Assembly (NCBI RefSeq): GCF_009739515.1
Contig: NZ_CP046535.1
Span: 4,077,501 to 4,141,500 of the forward strand
From: Sphingomonas profundi
GTDB lineage: Bacteria > Pseudomonadota > Alphaproteobacteria > Sphingomonadales > Sphingomonadaceae
Length of the DNA stretch: 64,000 nt
Direction: 5' to 3'
The notes beneath the pieces are model-generated. The model was given only the letters and a program-made list of their open reading frames with translations. It ran no database searches and was not told where the DNA came from. Within the stretch, counting starts at the first letter, position 1; every line of letters begins with the position of its first letter. The position numbers were made by a program, and so were the translations under genes. Positions 33,568 to 43,481 of the stretch are shown in pieces.

Positions 33568-35998
33568 TCATCCCAGCCCGGCTCCCGCCGCCTTGTCGGC
33601 CGATGGTCCGGGCATGGCCGCCTGAACGATGGCGGTCTGCACCAGCCCGGCGCGTTCGTTGATGGCGGATATGAGCTTGCCGCGATCGTTGGTGACGATC
33701 GTAGCGGACTGTTTGGCCCTGGAAATTTCGACATAGAGGGATTTCTGATCGACCAGATTGGTCGCGCCGCTGTCGGCATGGACGATGACATGATCGGCCG
33801 TGCGGCCCTGCGCCGCGAAGGCGGTTTCGACATAGGCATGGCGGATATGCTGGTCGCGTGCCGCATCGATCCGCAATGTCTCCGGCCCGCCCTGTGAAGT
33901 CTGGATGATGGCCGTGCGGCTCCGTTCGTCGATGGCGATCACCTCGCCAAGCTGGCCGTTGATTCGTCCCGCCTCCCGATCGTTGCGGGTGAACTGGATG
34001 CTATCGCCCGCCTTGAGTTCCAAGGGGTGCGGTGCGAAGCTCTGGACCTTGCCCGCGCCCCATTGCCGCAAGCGCCAATCGACCTCGCGCCCATCCTCCG
34101 ATCGGAGGGTGATGGCCGCCTTGGCCTGATCGATGCGCTCGACCCGATAGGCCCCGCCGCGCGTAACACCCTTGTCGGCGAAATCGCGGGTGAAGCGGAC
34201 CACATCGCCCCTGTCATAGCTCATCGGATCACGCGCTTCCGCGCGGGTCAGTCCCTTGTTGGTGAGGCTTTGCATGGCGAGGCCGGGGCCAGTCAGCGCG
34301 CCGGAGCGGGTGAGCGCGGCCCGAATGTTATCGGTCAGCGCATCGCGTCCCTCGCGCGACGGCTCGATGACGAGGGTGCGGGCGCGGTCCCCTTTGTCCA
34401 GCCCGGCATAATGCTCGGCTATGGCGGTGAAGCGGTCGGCGCGATCGGCCTTCTCGATAATCTGGCCGCCGCCGCGATCGAGCGCCGCCAGCGCCTTTTT
34501 CGCATCGCCCTCAATGGATGCCAGCACGGCCTCTCTGGTGGCATCGTTGGTCTGCCGCACGATCTCGGCCAGCCGGGCGGTTTCCATGCCCGCGCCCTGC
34601 AATTGCTCGAAGGCCGCACCCGCCTCGACTGACCCCAACTGCTTCACGTCGCCGACGAGGATGACGCGGGCATTATGCCTGTCGGCCAAATCGAACAGGC
34701 GGGCGGTGTCGCGTGCCGACAGCAAGGATGCCTCGTCCACGATCCAGGCGGCCGGTCGATCCGGCTGCGGTCGCTCGGGCGAGAGAAGATGCCGGGCGAC
34801 CGTATCCCCGCGCGCGCCGAGCGCCTGCCCCAATACCATCGACGCCGACGCGGTGGGCGCGAGCGCGATCACCGATATACCCTGCGCTTCTGCCTCGCGC
34901 GCGAAGGTCGCCAGCACCGTCGTCGTCTTGGCCGTGCCGGCATAGCCCTGCACGGCGGTGACGCGATTGCGGCTGGTCAGAAGCTGCTCGGTCGCGGCAC
35001 GCTGATCCGCGTTCCAGGCGAAACCCGTCCGTTCGGCCTGCGCCGATGCGCTGACGACGGCCTTGGCGGCAGCGAGCGGCGACGCGATGGGCGCAAAGAT
35101 GCCGCGCCCGTCCGCCTCGATGCTCAGCATCCGGGCTTCGGTTTCGACATTCTGGCGTGTGGTGAAGCCTGAGAAATCCGCGCCGCGCCGATCAACATGC
35201 GTGCGGTCGATCAAATCGCCGCGCGCGGTTGCCGTCTCGATGGCAGCACCGATCTGCGCATGGCTTATCCTGCCGAGGCCTATCCGCCCGGCCTCCTCCT
35301 GCAAGGCGGCGGCGGAAAAGACCGATTGCCGTTCGCTCAACTTGCCGGCGGCCTGGGCGACGAAACGCTCCGCCATCTGCTCAGGCCGTAGCATATCGGC
35401 GTGTCGAGACAGTATGGCGGCCCTGATCTCGGCCTGCTCGATCATTGCCAATCGCGTTGCGCGGCTCGAGGCTGCGCCATGCGCCGTCCTCGCTCCTGGT
35501 CGCGTTCATGATGACATTGTGGGTGTGAAGCTGAGGGTCTTGGGCGCGGCTGGTGCCGTGCTGGAAACTGGCGATCACGAGATTGCCCGTCGCCTCCCGG
35601 CCGACGGTGCCGCCGTCGCGGATGCGGGTGGCGGCCATATGCCTTTCGACGTGGGTCATTGCGGTTTTCACCGCCTTGCCATGCGCGGCGATCAAACGCC
35701 GATCGCCGGCCACCTCGGCCATGATGGAGACAGATTTGGGCGCGCTCAACGTCACGTCCCAGCCGGGGCGATGCTCAAGCTGGCCGTCGCGAAACGTGCC
35801 GAGCTGCTCGCCCGCTATCTTGCCGTCGAGCAAATCGCGGAATTTGTCTCGGTCCACCTCACCAGACAGACTCAGCGCCTCGGCACCGGCTCCCTGCCAT
35901 TCCGAAGGGGAGAGGCCGCCGTCCGCATAGTAGTCGTCGGCCTCGTAATAGCTGCTGGCCTGCGCCGAACTGGTCAGCGCGGACACCGATGCGACCAT
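33568..35998 (-). pseudogene. MobF (TrwC/TraA-type) relaxase, interrupted
   Basis: The N-terminal relaxase part (start 35998) has the Tyr cluster SYYEADDYY, the GLSPSEWQGAGA pattern and the metal-binding HTH in DPQLHTHNVIMN. After WRSLEPR the frame goes astray and stops at 35381. The C-terminal helicase part continues in another frame from about 35451 to 33568, with Walker A QGYAGTAKTTTV, IVDEASLLS, VGDVKQLGSVEAG and VEISRAKQSATIV. The stretch that normally links the two domains is largely missing, so this is a deletion plus frameshift. The start overlaps the coupling-protein stop (ATGA). The element therefore has lost its own nickase-helicase. Confidence 0.8.
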
Positions 35999-37829
35999 CA
36001 GACCGGCCCCTGGCTGTCGGGAGCCGATGGCGGAGGCGATGCCGGCGTCGCCGTGCGCGCCACCTGATTCCAGAGCGTGGTTTCGGGATTGCCGGCGACG
36101 AATGCCGGCTGACGGGGTGGCCCACGCCGTGCGACATGATCGGCTGTCAGCCTGATCCTCGCCACCGGCAGGCCATCGGCAAACAGGAGATAGCCCTCAA
36201 ACTTGGGGAGGCGAAGCTCGCTTTCGAGGATCGCGGGGCGCGTCTTCCGTGTCTTGCCGAGCGTGGTCATAGGTTTGTCGTCACCCTCGGCCAGCGCGTC
36301 GGTCATCGTCTGGATTTCGACCTCGCATTCGCCGATCGTTTGGCTGGCCCATTGGCGAGTCTCGCTGTCGATGGTTTGCAGGAACAGCTTGGTGTTGCAG
36401 CAACCCAGCATCGATTCGGCGATCTGCGGCCCATAGCGATGGCGCATCTGCCCCAGCGCCTGAAAGGTCAGCACGACCGCCGCGCCGAACTTGCGCCCCT
36501 CGGGCAGGAGCCGCGCCAGATTATCGACGCGCGGCAGGTCGGCCAGTTCGTCCAGCACGAACCAGATGCGTCGGTCGGGCGACGGGGGCAGGCCCAGCAC
36601 GGCGCTGGCGGCACATTCCAGCCAACAGGCCAGCAGCGGCTTGGACCCCTCGAAATAATCCTCCTTGCGCGGCACGAATATCCAGGGCTTCGCGCCGGGG
36701 CGATCGTCCAGCCCGTGGATGAAATCGCGGAAGGCGAAGGGCGCGCCGCCGCTCTCCTCCGTGCGGAGGAACTGGATCAGGTTCGCCGCCTTGGCGAGCA
36801 TGAACAACACGCTGCCGGTCGCCCGATCGGCATCATCGGCAAAGGTGCGCGCCGACGAACTGTTGCCCAGCCACAGCTTCAGCTCGTCCTTGCTGCGATC
36901 CTGCAAGGCATCCAACAAGGCGGACAAGGTGCCATTGCCCTCCCGCCACAAGGCCCGCAGCATGTTCGCGACGAGGATGCGGCTGGTGTCCAGCCACACG
37001 TCGCTATCATGTTGCCCGGTCTCGGTGATGAGTTGATGCGCGATCCGGTCGGCATCGGCGGGATGGGCGATCTCGGCGAAGGGCGACCAGGTCGCGCAGC
37101 GGGCATCGAAGGGATTGAGGATCACGTCGCCGCGCTCAGGCCGATAATAATGCGCGATGAACTCGCCGCTGGTGTCATAGACCAGGGCTGCTTCGCCGCG
37201 GGTCTCGATCCCGTCGAGCAACTGGCGGAGCGCGGTTGTCTTGCCGCTGCCGGTCGTCCCGATCATCGCCATGTGCCGGGTTTCCAGACGTGACGGGATC
37301 GGCACCGTGCCGAGCGTCAGCGGTCGGCCGCCCGCACCGCGCCGGTCAGCGTGGCGAGCCGGCCTTCGGTCGTGACGAGCGTTCCCGCGATGACGCGATC
37401 CCGCAAGGCGCGCTCGCGGCGTCGCGCCGTTGCGCCGCGCAGGAGAAACAGGCTGGCGACCCACAGCGCGAAGCCCAGACAGCCGCCGCGCAGTCCATCG
37501 GCGAGCATGATCTGTGCTGCCTCTCGGTAGTACGGGGCGTCAGCAATGGAGCGGGCCGGCACATTATAAGCATGCCCGGCATAAGTGATCCGTACCGTTG
37601 GATAGGCGTAGGTGCCTTTGGCTAGCCACACCACGCTATTCGCTTGAACGTAGATGGCCGTGGCCCGCACGGTCTGCGGAGTGAGCAGCATATAAGGTGC
37701 AGCCACCCCGCCCAGCGCGACAGATGCCAGCATGGCCCCGGCCTGGCGCTTGAAGCGCAGAAAGGCATTGTCGCGCTCCTGTCGGCGCAGGGCATCGGCA
37801 TGGATGCGGCGATCATGCGATTGGGTCAT
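35998..37829 (-). pseudogene. TraD/VirD4-like coupling protein, frameshifted
   Basis: The first part (37829 to 37317) is the membrane-anchored N-terminus, with two hydrophobic segments (AGAMLASVALGGVAAPYMLL and CLGFALWVASLFLL). The second part, in another frame down to 35998, is the ATPase: GTTGSGKTTALRQLL (Walker A), IWFVLDELADLPR (Walker B) and LTFQALGQMRHRYG. The frames join near 37320-37345, where LATLTGAV should read on into GRPLTLGTVPIP. Nothing seems missing, so a one-base indel, or a sequencing error, would explain it. It normally escorts relaxase-bound DNA to a type IV secretion channel, which is not encoded here. Confidence 0.8.
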
Positions 37830-38197
37830 GGTCGCGCCTCCCGCGAGAGGCGTCGTTGCCGATCATAGGCCGCATTGATCTCGACGGTGATCGCCTCGTC
37901 GGTCTTGTGTGCGTTCATCGCCGCGCTGCGCGCATAGCAATAGGCGGCACAGGCGGTGAACAAGGCGCGGTCCAGCGTCCGGTCAAGATCGACGACCGCC
38001 ACGCTGAGCGACGCCAGTTCCGCGATGATCTCCTGCGGCGTCGTGTCCGGCGTGGCCGGGTTGGCAAGAGCGGTGACACCCGTTGCCACGCTGCGCTGGA
38101 GCATCGCGTAAACGCTCATGCCATTGCGCTCGGCAAGCCCGCGCAGCGCCTTGTCGAGCGCCACCGGCAGGCGGACGGAGTGATGAACGGGCCTCAT
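37826..38197 (-). CDS. Ribbon-helix-helix-like relaxosome accessory protein
   Basis: A 123-residue protein whose N-terminus (HHSVRLPVALDKALRGLAER, then GMSVYAMLQRSV) has the pattern of ribbon-helix-helix DNA-binding proteins such as TraY, TrwA and MobC. The rest is helical. The start at 38197 is preceded by GGAG at 8 bases. It overlaps the coupling-protein start by 4 bases and belongs to the mobilisation block. It probably binds the transfer origin, which would lie nearby, perhaps in the 38,198-38,404 gap. Confidence 0.7.
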   Translation of the reverse strand: MRPVHHSVRLPVALDKALRGLAERNGMSVYAMLQRSVATGVTALANPATPDTTPQEIIAELASLSVAVVDLDRTLDRALFTACAAYCYARSAAMNAHKTDEAITVEINAAYDRQRRLSREARP

Positions 38198-38404
38198 GCC
38201 ACCATCTCCGCGAGGGTGCACGGCGCGACCTCGGATCGAGCGGAAAATGCGCGATTTTCGCGCGGCACCGATCTCGCGCACCCGATCCGCACTCGCGAAA
38301 AACGGCGGAAATGCTGGATGCACCCGTGCGTGAGGTGTGTATCCTTATTGTTGGCTCGATGCGTAGCATCGCAGCCCCTTGTCCTGGCCCCAAAGCCAAC
38401 CGGA

Positions 38405-38998
38405 TCAGTCATGGTCCGATCCCTTCCTACACGCGGCGCACATAGCCCCGGCTGGCTCGTCCAGGCAGCAGCCATCCGGTCGGCTGGTGCTTTCTTCCTT
38501 CCAATCCGCGATCATGTCCTTGGCAGCACGATCGGCGGAGGCGCGGTCATATTCGGAAACGACGGGCGGGCTGTCGTATAAGGCATGTTCCGTGGCCCAG
38601 CCGACGATCTCCCGCTCGATCGCATCCTGAATACGGCGGCGGATGGCATCTGCATCGAAGGGCGTGAGGTGGGCGGTGACGCCGGGTGTTTCGATAAGGC
38701 CACCCAGGGGCAGAAACCAGCCGTGGGAATAAGCGGCCGGAGCATCCTGCAACGGTCCATCGATCTGACAGAGGCTGACACTTCCAAGATAGCGCTCCAG
38801 CGGTGGCCGGCCCATGTGATGCCAATGCGCGATGGCACACCGATATGTTTCGCCGTCCTCGTCATCAGCGAGCAGCTTTCGGATCAGCGGCAACGCATAG
38901 CGAGCGGTGCGCGCGTCGGCTCGGAGGTGGATGGTGACGTTACCTTCCAGCAAAAGCCGGTGGCGCAGTCGGGCGATGATGCTGCGGAAAACGGGCAT
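38405..38998 (-). CDS. Unknown protein of mobilisation region
   Basis: A 197-residue protein with no domain I recognise. It opens with a basic helix (RSIIARLRHRLLLEGNVTIHL) and ends in a Cys-rich tail (CCLDEPAGAMCAACRKG) that could bind metal. AAAGGA lies 8 bases before the ATG at 38998. It lies between the relaxosome-type gene and the AlpA-like regulator, both on the same strand. Function unknown. Confidence 0.65.
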   Translation of the reverse strand: MPVFRSIIARLRHRLLLEGNVTIHLRADARTARYALPLIRKLLADDEDGETYRCAIAHWHHMGRPPLERYLGSVSLCQIDGPLQDAPAAYSHGWFLPLGGLIETPGVTAHLTPFDADAIRRRIQDAIEREIVGWATEHALYDSPPVVSEYDRASADRAAKDMIADWKEESTSRPDGCCLDEPAGAMCAACRKGSDHD

Positions 38999-39105
38999 GG
39001 GGCATCCTTTCGTGAAACTCACGATTGCCGGAGACGGGCGTGGGGTAGCCGCTGACGCGGAGCGGCCCGCCAATCAAAAGGCTGGGGCCGCGTAGTGTCA
39101 GCGGA

Positions 39106-39309
39106 TCAGGCGTAACGCTGCGTGGGGAGGTCCTGGAGCCAATGCTCGATCTCACCGGATCGCCACCGAACCCGGCCGCCGCCGATGAGAACTGGCGCGG
39201 GACAACGGTTCTGACGGACGAGGCGATAGATGCTGGATCGGCTCCGGTAGCCGGTGAGGCGCATCACCTCGTCGATGGTAAGCAACAATATCGGGGCGTC
39301 GGGCGGCAT
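39106..39309 (-). CDS. AlpA-type HTH regulator / excisionase
   Basis: A 67-residue AlpA-family protein: LTIDEVMRLTGYRSRSSIYR, then LVRQNRCPAPVLIGGGRVRW and EIEHWLQDLP. This MerR-like winged helix is the usual excisionase or integrase activator of P4-like islands. It lies on the same strand as the integrase at 40,349, two genes downstream, as in related elements. Confidence 0.88.
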   Translation of the reverse strand: MPPDAPILLLTIDEVMRLTGYRSRSSIYRLVRQNRCPAPVLIGGGRVRWRSGEIEHWLQDLPTQRYA

Positions 39310-39407
39310 CGGTATCCTCCTGTATGAAGTCGATGCAACCGGGCTAATCCGCGCTGAAACCGCGCAAAACCGCCGTATCCAATTATATCCGGCCTTTTGT
39401 GGAGCCG

Positions 39408-40352
39408 TCAGGTGTCCGGGGCCGCGAAATATCTTTTGATATCCGTTCCGGCGTAATTGCCCTGGAGAAGCTGCTTGATGAGATGTTTCGACTCGCCGCC
39501 TCTCGGTCCCAGATTGTTACCCAACTCGTCCTGTATGACGGCAATGGCCCGCGTTTGTGCGCCCTGTTGCCGACCCTTCCGCATTTCGCGGCGACCGACA
39601 GTTAGAACAGTGCGAAACCAATCCGCGTTGTGCGGGGGAATACGCTCGGCGATGAAGGCGTCTCTCCCAGCCTTAAAATCCCGGAAGACGCCCGCGACCA
39701 GCCACTGATCGCGAGCATCATTATTATGGGACGGAGCCTCTTCGTCCGATTTCCCGACTTCCTCTCGCACGACGTAGATCGATCGGCCCAAGCCTTTGCC
39801 CCAAGGCATCCAGAGGATCGTATGCTTCGCTGGATCGGCCAGCAGAAGAATTGGCGCAAAGCGGTTGGCGAACGTGCCAGCAACAAGCTCCGTCTCGAAT
39901 ATCTTGCCATCGACAGAGCGAAGGGCGCTTGTGCTGACCGCCCCATATTCGACCGGCATCATCGCGCGCAGCCGCCCCGTCGCGAGGTCGCGAAGCACCG
40001 CGACCAATTCAGACGGTAGGCGGGCATCATATGGCTGTGCGGCAAAAAGGCGCTTTCGGCGCTGGATCAATCGCCCGCTGAGCCAACTCGCCATCACGAC
40101 GGCTGTGCCAAACGCTACGAACGCTTCCGCCAACCACGCGGTGGCATGAGGAGGTGCGTGGAACGCGGCAGCCATGCCTCCGGCCGCCATCAAAGCGCCC
40201 AGTGATCCGAGAACCGAGCGCGCCACATTGAAGAAGGTCAGCCGACGATACAGCCGGGTCGCCACGGTGTCGATTTGCCGATACCCTGCCGCGATATCGT
40301 GCGGGGAGAGACGGCGCGCGGCGATATCTCGTAGTGGTTCGACTTCGATCAT
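39408..40352 (-). CDS. Unknown membrane protein beside integrase
   Basis: A 314-residue protein with two adjacent hydrophobic segments (about residues 42-66 and 72-92: VLGSLGALMAAGGMAAAFH, WLAEAFVAFGTAVVMASWL), then a long soluble domain. No known family is recognised. The ATG overlaps the integrase stop (ATGA), so it is expressed with the integrase. It may be a mobility-linked or stability gene. Confidence 0.7.
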   Translation of the reverse strand: MIEVEPLRDIAARRLSPHDIAAGYRQIDTVATRLYRRLTFFNVARSVLGSLGALMAAGGMAAAFHAPPHATAWLAEAFVAFGTAVVMASWLSGRLIQRRKRLFAAQPYDARLPSELVAVLRDLATGRLRAMMPVEYGAVSTSALRSVDGKIFETELVAGTFANRFAPILLLADPAKHTILWMPWGKGLGRSIYVVREEVGKSDEEAPSHNNDARDQWLVAGVFRDFKAGRDAFIAERIPPHNADWFRTVLTVGRREMRKGRQQGAQTRAIAVIQDELGNNLGPRGGESKHLIKQLLQGNYAGTDIKRYFAAPDT

Positions 40353-41527
40353 TCAGCCGACTGCTCCGGACGCGGCGTACAATGATTCGCCCAGGCATCC
40401 ATCAAGTTGCGCCGCTTCTCCAGCAGATTGCCGCGCCGATACGCGGCCTCCACCTTGTTTTCGATCGTATGCGCCAGCGCCATTTCTGCGACGGCCCCGT
40501 CGAAATCGGTTTCCTCGGAGACCCAATCGCGGAAGCTGGACCGGAAGCCGTGCGGCACAGCCGCGACTTCAAGGTCGCGGCATATCTTGGTCAGCGTCAT
40601 GTCCGACAGCGGCCTGCCATAGTGCTGGCCGGGAAACACGAGATCGTTGCGGACTTCGCGATAGGTTTCCGCCCGCTTGAACACGCTGAGAACGGCATCG
40701 GACAGCGGCACGACATGCTCGCGATCCGCCTTCATACGTTCCGCTGGGATCGTCCAGAGCTTCTTGTCGAGATCAAGCTCGCTCCACAGCGCGCCGCGTA
40801 TCTCGCCCGAACGCCCCGCCGTCAGCACCAGAGCCTCGAAGGCGAGGCGGCCGACCGATTCGCGCTGGCGCAGCTTGACGAGGAAGGCGGGAACGTCCGC
40901 ATAGGGTAACGCGGTGTGATGGGCCGGCTTGGCCTTCACGCGGGGCAGCGATTTGTTCATCGCCGCTACGGCAAGGCTGTTGTCCCGATAGCCCTTGGCG
41001 ACGGCCCAATCGATCACCGTGACGATACGCTGGCGCACCCGACGCGCCGTCTCCGGCTTTTCCAGCCAAATGGCGACCAGCGCATCGCGCACCTCCGGCC
41101 CCTCCACCTTGCTCACCGCCGTGTCGCCGAAATGCGGAAAGGCATATTTGGTGAGGGTCGCCAGCCATTGATCGCGGTGCTTGGCGTTGCGCCAATTCTT
41201 CTTGTTCTCGGCAAAGACGATGGCGGCGGCTTCACGGAATGTGGGAATGCCCGCTTCCTTGCGGCGCTCGGACACGGGATCGAGGCCGGCCTCAACCTGA
41301 CTGCGCACCTTGCCCGCCCGTTCGCGTGCCAGCGCAAGCGAAACTTTCTTCGCGCTGCCGAGGCCGATGTCGCGCCGCTTGCCGTCTTTCTGCACCCGGC
41401 AGACCCAGGAGCGCGTGCCGGTGCGCCCGATCAGCAGATACAGTCCGTCGCCGTCGCCATAGCGCCCTGGCAGCTTGGCCGCCTTCACCGCCGTGGCCGA
41501 CAAACGGCCCACAATCTGCTCCCACAT
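40349..41527 (-). CDS. P4-type tyrosine integrase (tRNA-Ser specific)
   Basis: A 392-residue tyrosine recombinase. The N-terminal DUF4102-like arm-binding part is GDGDGLYLLIGRTGTRSWVC. Catalytic residues are Arg in LTAGRSGEIRGALW, HGFRSSFRDW (H-x-x-R), LAHTIENKVEAAY (His and the nucleophile Tyr). A 33-base copy of a tRNA-Ser 3' end lies 125 bp upstream of its start, the normal arrangement for integrases that use a tRNA end. It is intact. Confidence 0.92.
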   Translation of the reverse strand: MWEQIVGRLSATAVKAAKLPGRYGDGDGLYLLIGRTGTRSWVCRVQKDGKRRDIGLGSAKKVSLALARERAGKVRSQVEAGLDPVSERRKEAGIPTFREAAAIVFAENKKNWRNAKHRDQWLATLTKYAFPHFGDTAVSKVEGPEVRDALVAIWLEKPETARRVRQRIVTVIDWAVAKGYRDNSLAVAAMNKSLPRVKAKPAHHTALPYADVPAFLVKLRQRESVGRLAFEALVLTAGRSGEIRGALWSELDLDKKLWTIPAERMKADREHVVPLSDAVLSVFKRAETYREVRNDLVFPGQHYGRPLSDMTLTKICRDLEVAAVPHGFRSSFRDWVSEETDFDGAVAEMALAHTIENKVEAAYRRGNLLEKRRNLMDAWANHCTPRPEQSAE

Positions 41528-41937
41528 TTATTACCACATGATGTGTGGGATACCATGCAATTCGATTGATCGCAATCAAACAGCCGGATACGAAAAAACG
41601 CCGGAAATTCGGCGTTTTTGGGACGATTTGAGTCTGGATGAAATAGGTAAATGGCGGAGCGGGAGGGATTCGAACCCTCGATACACCCAGGAAGTCCCAA
41701 CCGGTCCTTATTGGTCCCTATCGAACCGGCGAGATCGTAATCGTCGAAGGTGCCAGGCGGCCATCACGATCCCGTCGTTCTGTCGGTCGGGGTAATCAGG
41801 ACGCACCAAGATTCCGGATGACCCCGGAAAGGTACTCCGCGTCATCGAACAGTGTCTAATCACATCATGATTTCTCGGCCAAACTCGTCGTCGCAGAGAT
41901 GCGTCAGCGGGTTCTGGCGCCGACGGTCGAGGTGAAG
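41528..41937. other. Attachment-site region between two integrase modules
   Basis: No gene is seen, apart from the tRNA-Ser fragment. The sequence downstream of that fragment (41,690-41,880) shows no recognisable motif. Confidence 0.6.
41652..41684 (-). other. tRNA-Ser 3'-end fragment (att site)
   Basis: Read on the minus strand it gives the variable-arm end, TTCGAATCCCTCCCGCTCC and terminal GCCA of a tRNA-Ser: T-arm plus acceptor 3' side with CCA. The 5' two thirds of a tRNA are absent upstream, so this is the att copy carried by the element, not a working tRNA. It matches the position expected for the neighbouring integrase. Confidence 0.75.
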
Positions 41938-42144
41938 ATGATTGAGCGGGGCTGGGAAAAAAAGATTGAGCCTCTCACCGTCCGGATAGCGACCGCGGTG
42001 CGGATCACGGGGTTAAGTCGGTCCCGGATCTATGAACTGATCCAGTCAGGTGATCTGGAGACGGTCAAAGTCGGCAGGGTAACGCTTATTCAGTTCGAAA
42101 GCCTGAAGGCGCTCACCACCGGCAGCCGCGCCATTCAGAGATGA
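41938..42144 (+). CDS. Small excisionase-like HTH protein
   Basis: A 68-residue winged-helix protein: EPLTVRIATAVRITGLSRSR, then IYELIQSGDLETVKVGRVTL and the helix FESLKALT. This is the helix_turn_helix_17 or excisionase pattern. GAGGTGAAG directly before ATG 41938 favours that start over an upstream ATG at 41899. It faces the second integrase and shares a terminator with it, so it is probably that integrase's excisionase. Confidence 0.8.
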   Translation: MIERGWEKKIEPLTVRIATAVRITGLSRSRIYELIQSGDLETVKVGRVTLIQFESLKALTTGSRAIQR

Positions 42145-42158
42145 AGCGGACAAGGTTG

Positions 42159-42195
42159 CCCTGCGGGACATAGATCGGACCTATGTCCCGCAGGG
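42159..42195. terminator. Bidirectional hairpin terminator
   Basis: A perfect 15-bp stem (CCCTGCGGGACATAG at 42159-42173 against 42181-42195) with a 7-base loop separates the convergent excisionase-like and integrase genes. Confidence 0.8.
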
Positions 42196-42203
42196 TACGC
42201 TCA

Positions 42204-43481
42204 CTACCTCCTTGGGCGAACGCGCGGCCGCCCCGCCTTCGATCTTTGCAACTTAGGCTTCTTACGCACAGGAGCCGCGGGTCGGGGCCCTTCTGCAGCC
42301 TCGCGCAACTCGTCGAGATAGTCCGACCAGTGCTGCATCATCAGCACTCGTTCGTCCCAATATTCGCCGCGGGCATAGGCGCGCCGTACGGATGATGCCT
42401 CTTGGTGGGCAAGCTGCCGTTCAATCGCATCGGGGTTCCATCGGCCCATTTCATTGAGCAGCGTTGCGGCCATTGCCCGGAAGCCATGTGCGGTCATTTC
42501 GCTACCCTCGTATCCCATTCTTCGCAGCGCCTGGTTCACGCCATTCTCAGACATCGGTCGCCTAGGGCTGCCCATGCATGGGAAGAGATGTTGGCGATGC
42601 CCGGTGAGTTTGCGAAGTTCTTCGATGATCGCTTGCGCCTGGCGGGACAACGGTACCCTATGGGCACGGCGCATCTTCATCTTCTCGACAGGGATGCACC
42701 AGATTCCCTTGTCGACGTCGATCTCGGACCATTCTGCCTGCCGAAGCTCGCCCGGACGGACAAACAGGTGTGGGGATAACCGCAGAGCCATGCGGGTGAC
42801 GTCCTGCCCGGGATAATCATCAATCGACTTCAGAAGGACTCCGACCCCGATCGGATCGGTGATTGCCGCGTGGTGCGAGGTTCTCGGAGTCGTAAGTGCG
42901 CCACGCAAATCGGCAGCGACATCGCGGTCGCAGCGAGCAGTGGCAATGCCGTACCGAAACACTCGACTAAGGACGCTCCGCATCCGTCGGGCGCTTTCGT
43001 AGCGGCCTTTTGTCTCTACCTTACGCAACACCGCCAGCGCCTCGGTCGGAGTGATGGCGTTGATCGGGTGGGAGCCGATCAGTGGGTATGCCATACCAAG
43101 CAGCCAGCGAATCTTGTCGATGGTAACCTCGGCCCGTCCTTCGCGCTCGCATTTCGCGATCCACTCGAGCGCGACTTCCTTGAAGCTTGTTGCCACGGAG
43201 AACTTCGCGGTGACCTTTGCCCGCTTCTTCTCAAGGATAGGGTCGTGCCCAGCGGCGATGGCCTTTCTAGCCTCGCGACATTTCTCGCGGGCGTCGGCGA
43301 GGGAGACAGTCGGCCAAGGCCCTATGTGCAGGGTCTTGGCTGTGCCGCCGTATCGGTAGCGGAAGCGCCAGAGTTTTGCCCCTGACGGCTGTACGAAAAG
43401 AGCTAGCCCTTGCCCATCAGCGAGGGTGTAGGGTTTGGCCTTTGGTTTCGCGGCGGTGATTTGGAGTTGAGTCAGCATCAT
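42204..43481 (-). CDS. P4-type tyrosine integrase (second)
   Basis: A 425-residue tyrosine recombinase, different from the one at 40,349. The N-terminal arm-binding part has YTLADGQGLALFVQPSGAKL, and catalytic residues are in FVRPGELRQAEW, HGFRAMAATLL and LAHQEASSVRRAYARG. The C-terminus is Lys/Arg/Pro-rich (KKPKLQRSKAGRPRVRPRR). Its start lies about 170 bp from the right copy of the 17-bp repeat, so it is the likely enzyme for that att pair. Confidence 0.92.
   Translation of the reverse strand: MMLTQLQITAAKPKAKPYTLADGQGLALFVQPSGAKLWRFRYRYGGTAKTLHIGPWPTVSLADAREKCREARKAIAAGHDPILEKKRAKVTAKFSVATSFKEVALEWIAKCEREGRAEVTIDKIRWLLGMAYPLIGSHPINAITPTEALAVLRKVETKGRYESARRMRSVLSRVFRYGIATARCDRDVAADLRGALTTPRTSHHAAITDPIGVGVLLKSIDDYPGQDVTRMALRLSPHLFVRPGELRQAEWSEIDVDKGIWCIPVEKMKMRRAHRVPLSRQAQAIIEELRKLTGHRQHLFPCMGSPRRPMSENGVNQALRRMGYEGSEMTAHGFRAMAATLLNEMGRWNPDAIERQLAHQEASSVRRAYARGEYWDERVLMMQHWSDYLDELREAAEGPRPAAPVRKKPKLQRSKAGRPRVRPRR

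Noticed and set aside
41600..41760. Complete tRNA-Ser gene
   Set aside because: Homology stops after the T-arm and acceptor 3' side (33 bases); the rest cannot be folded.
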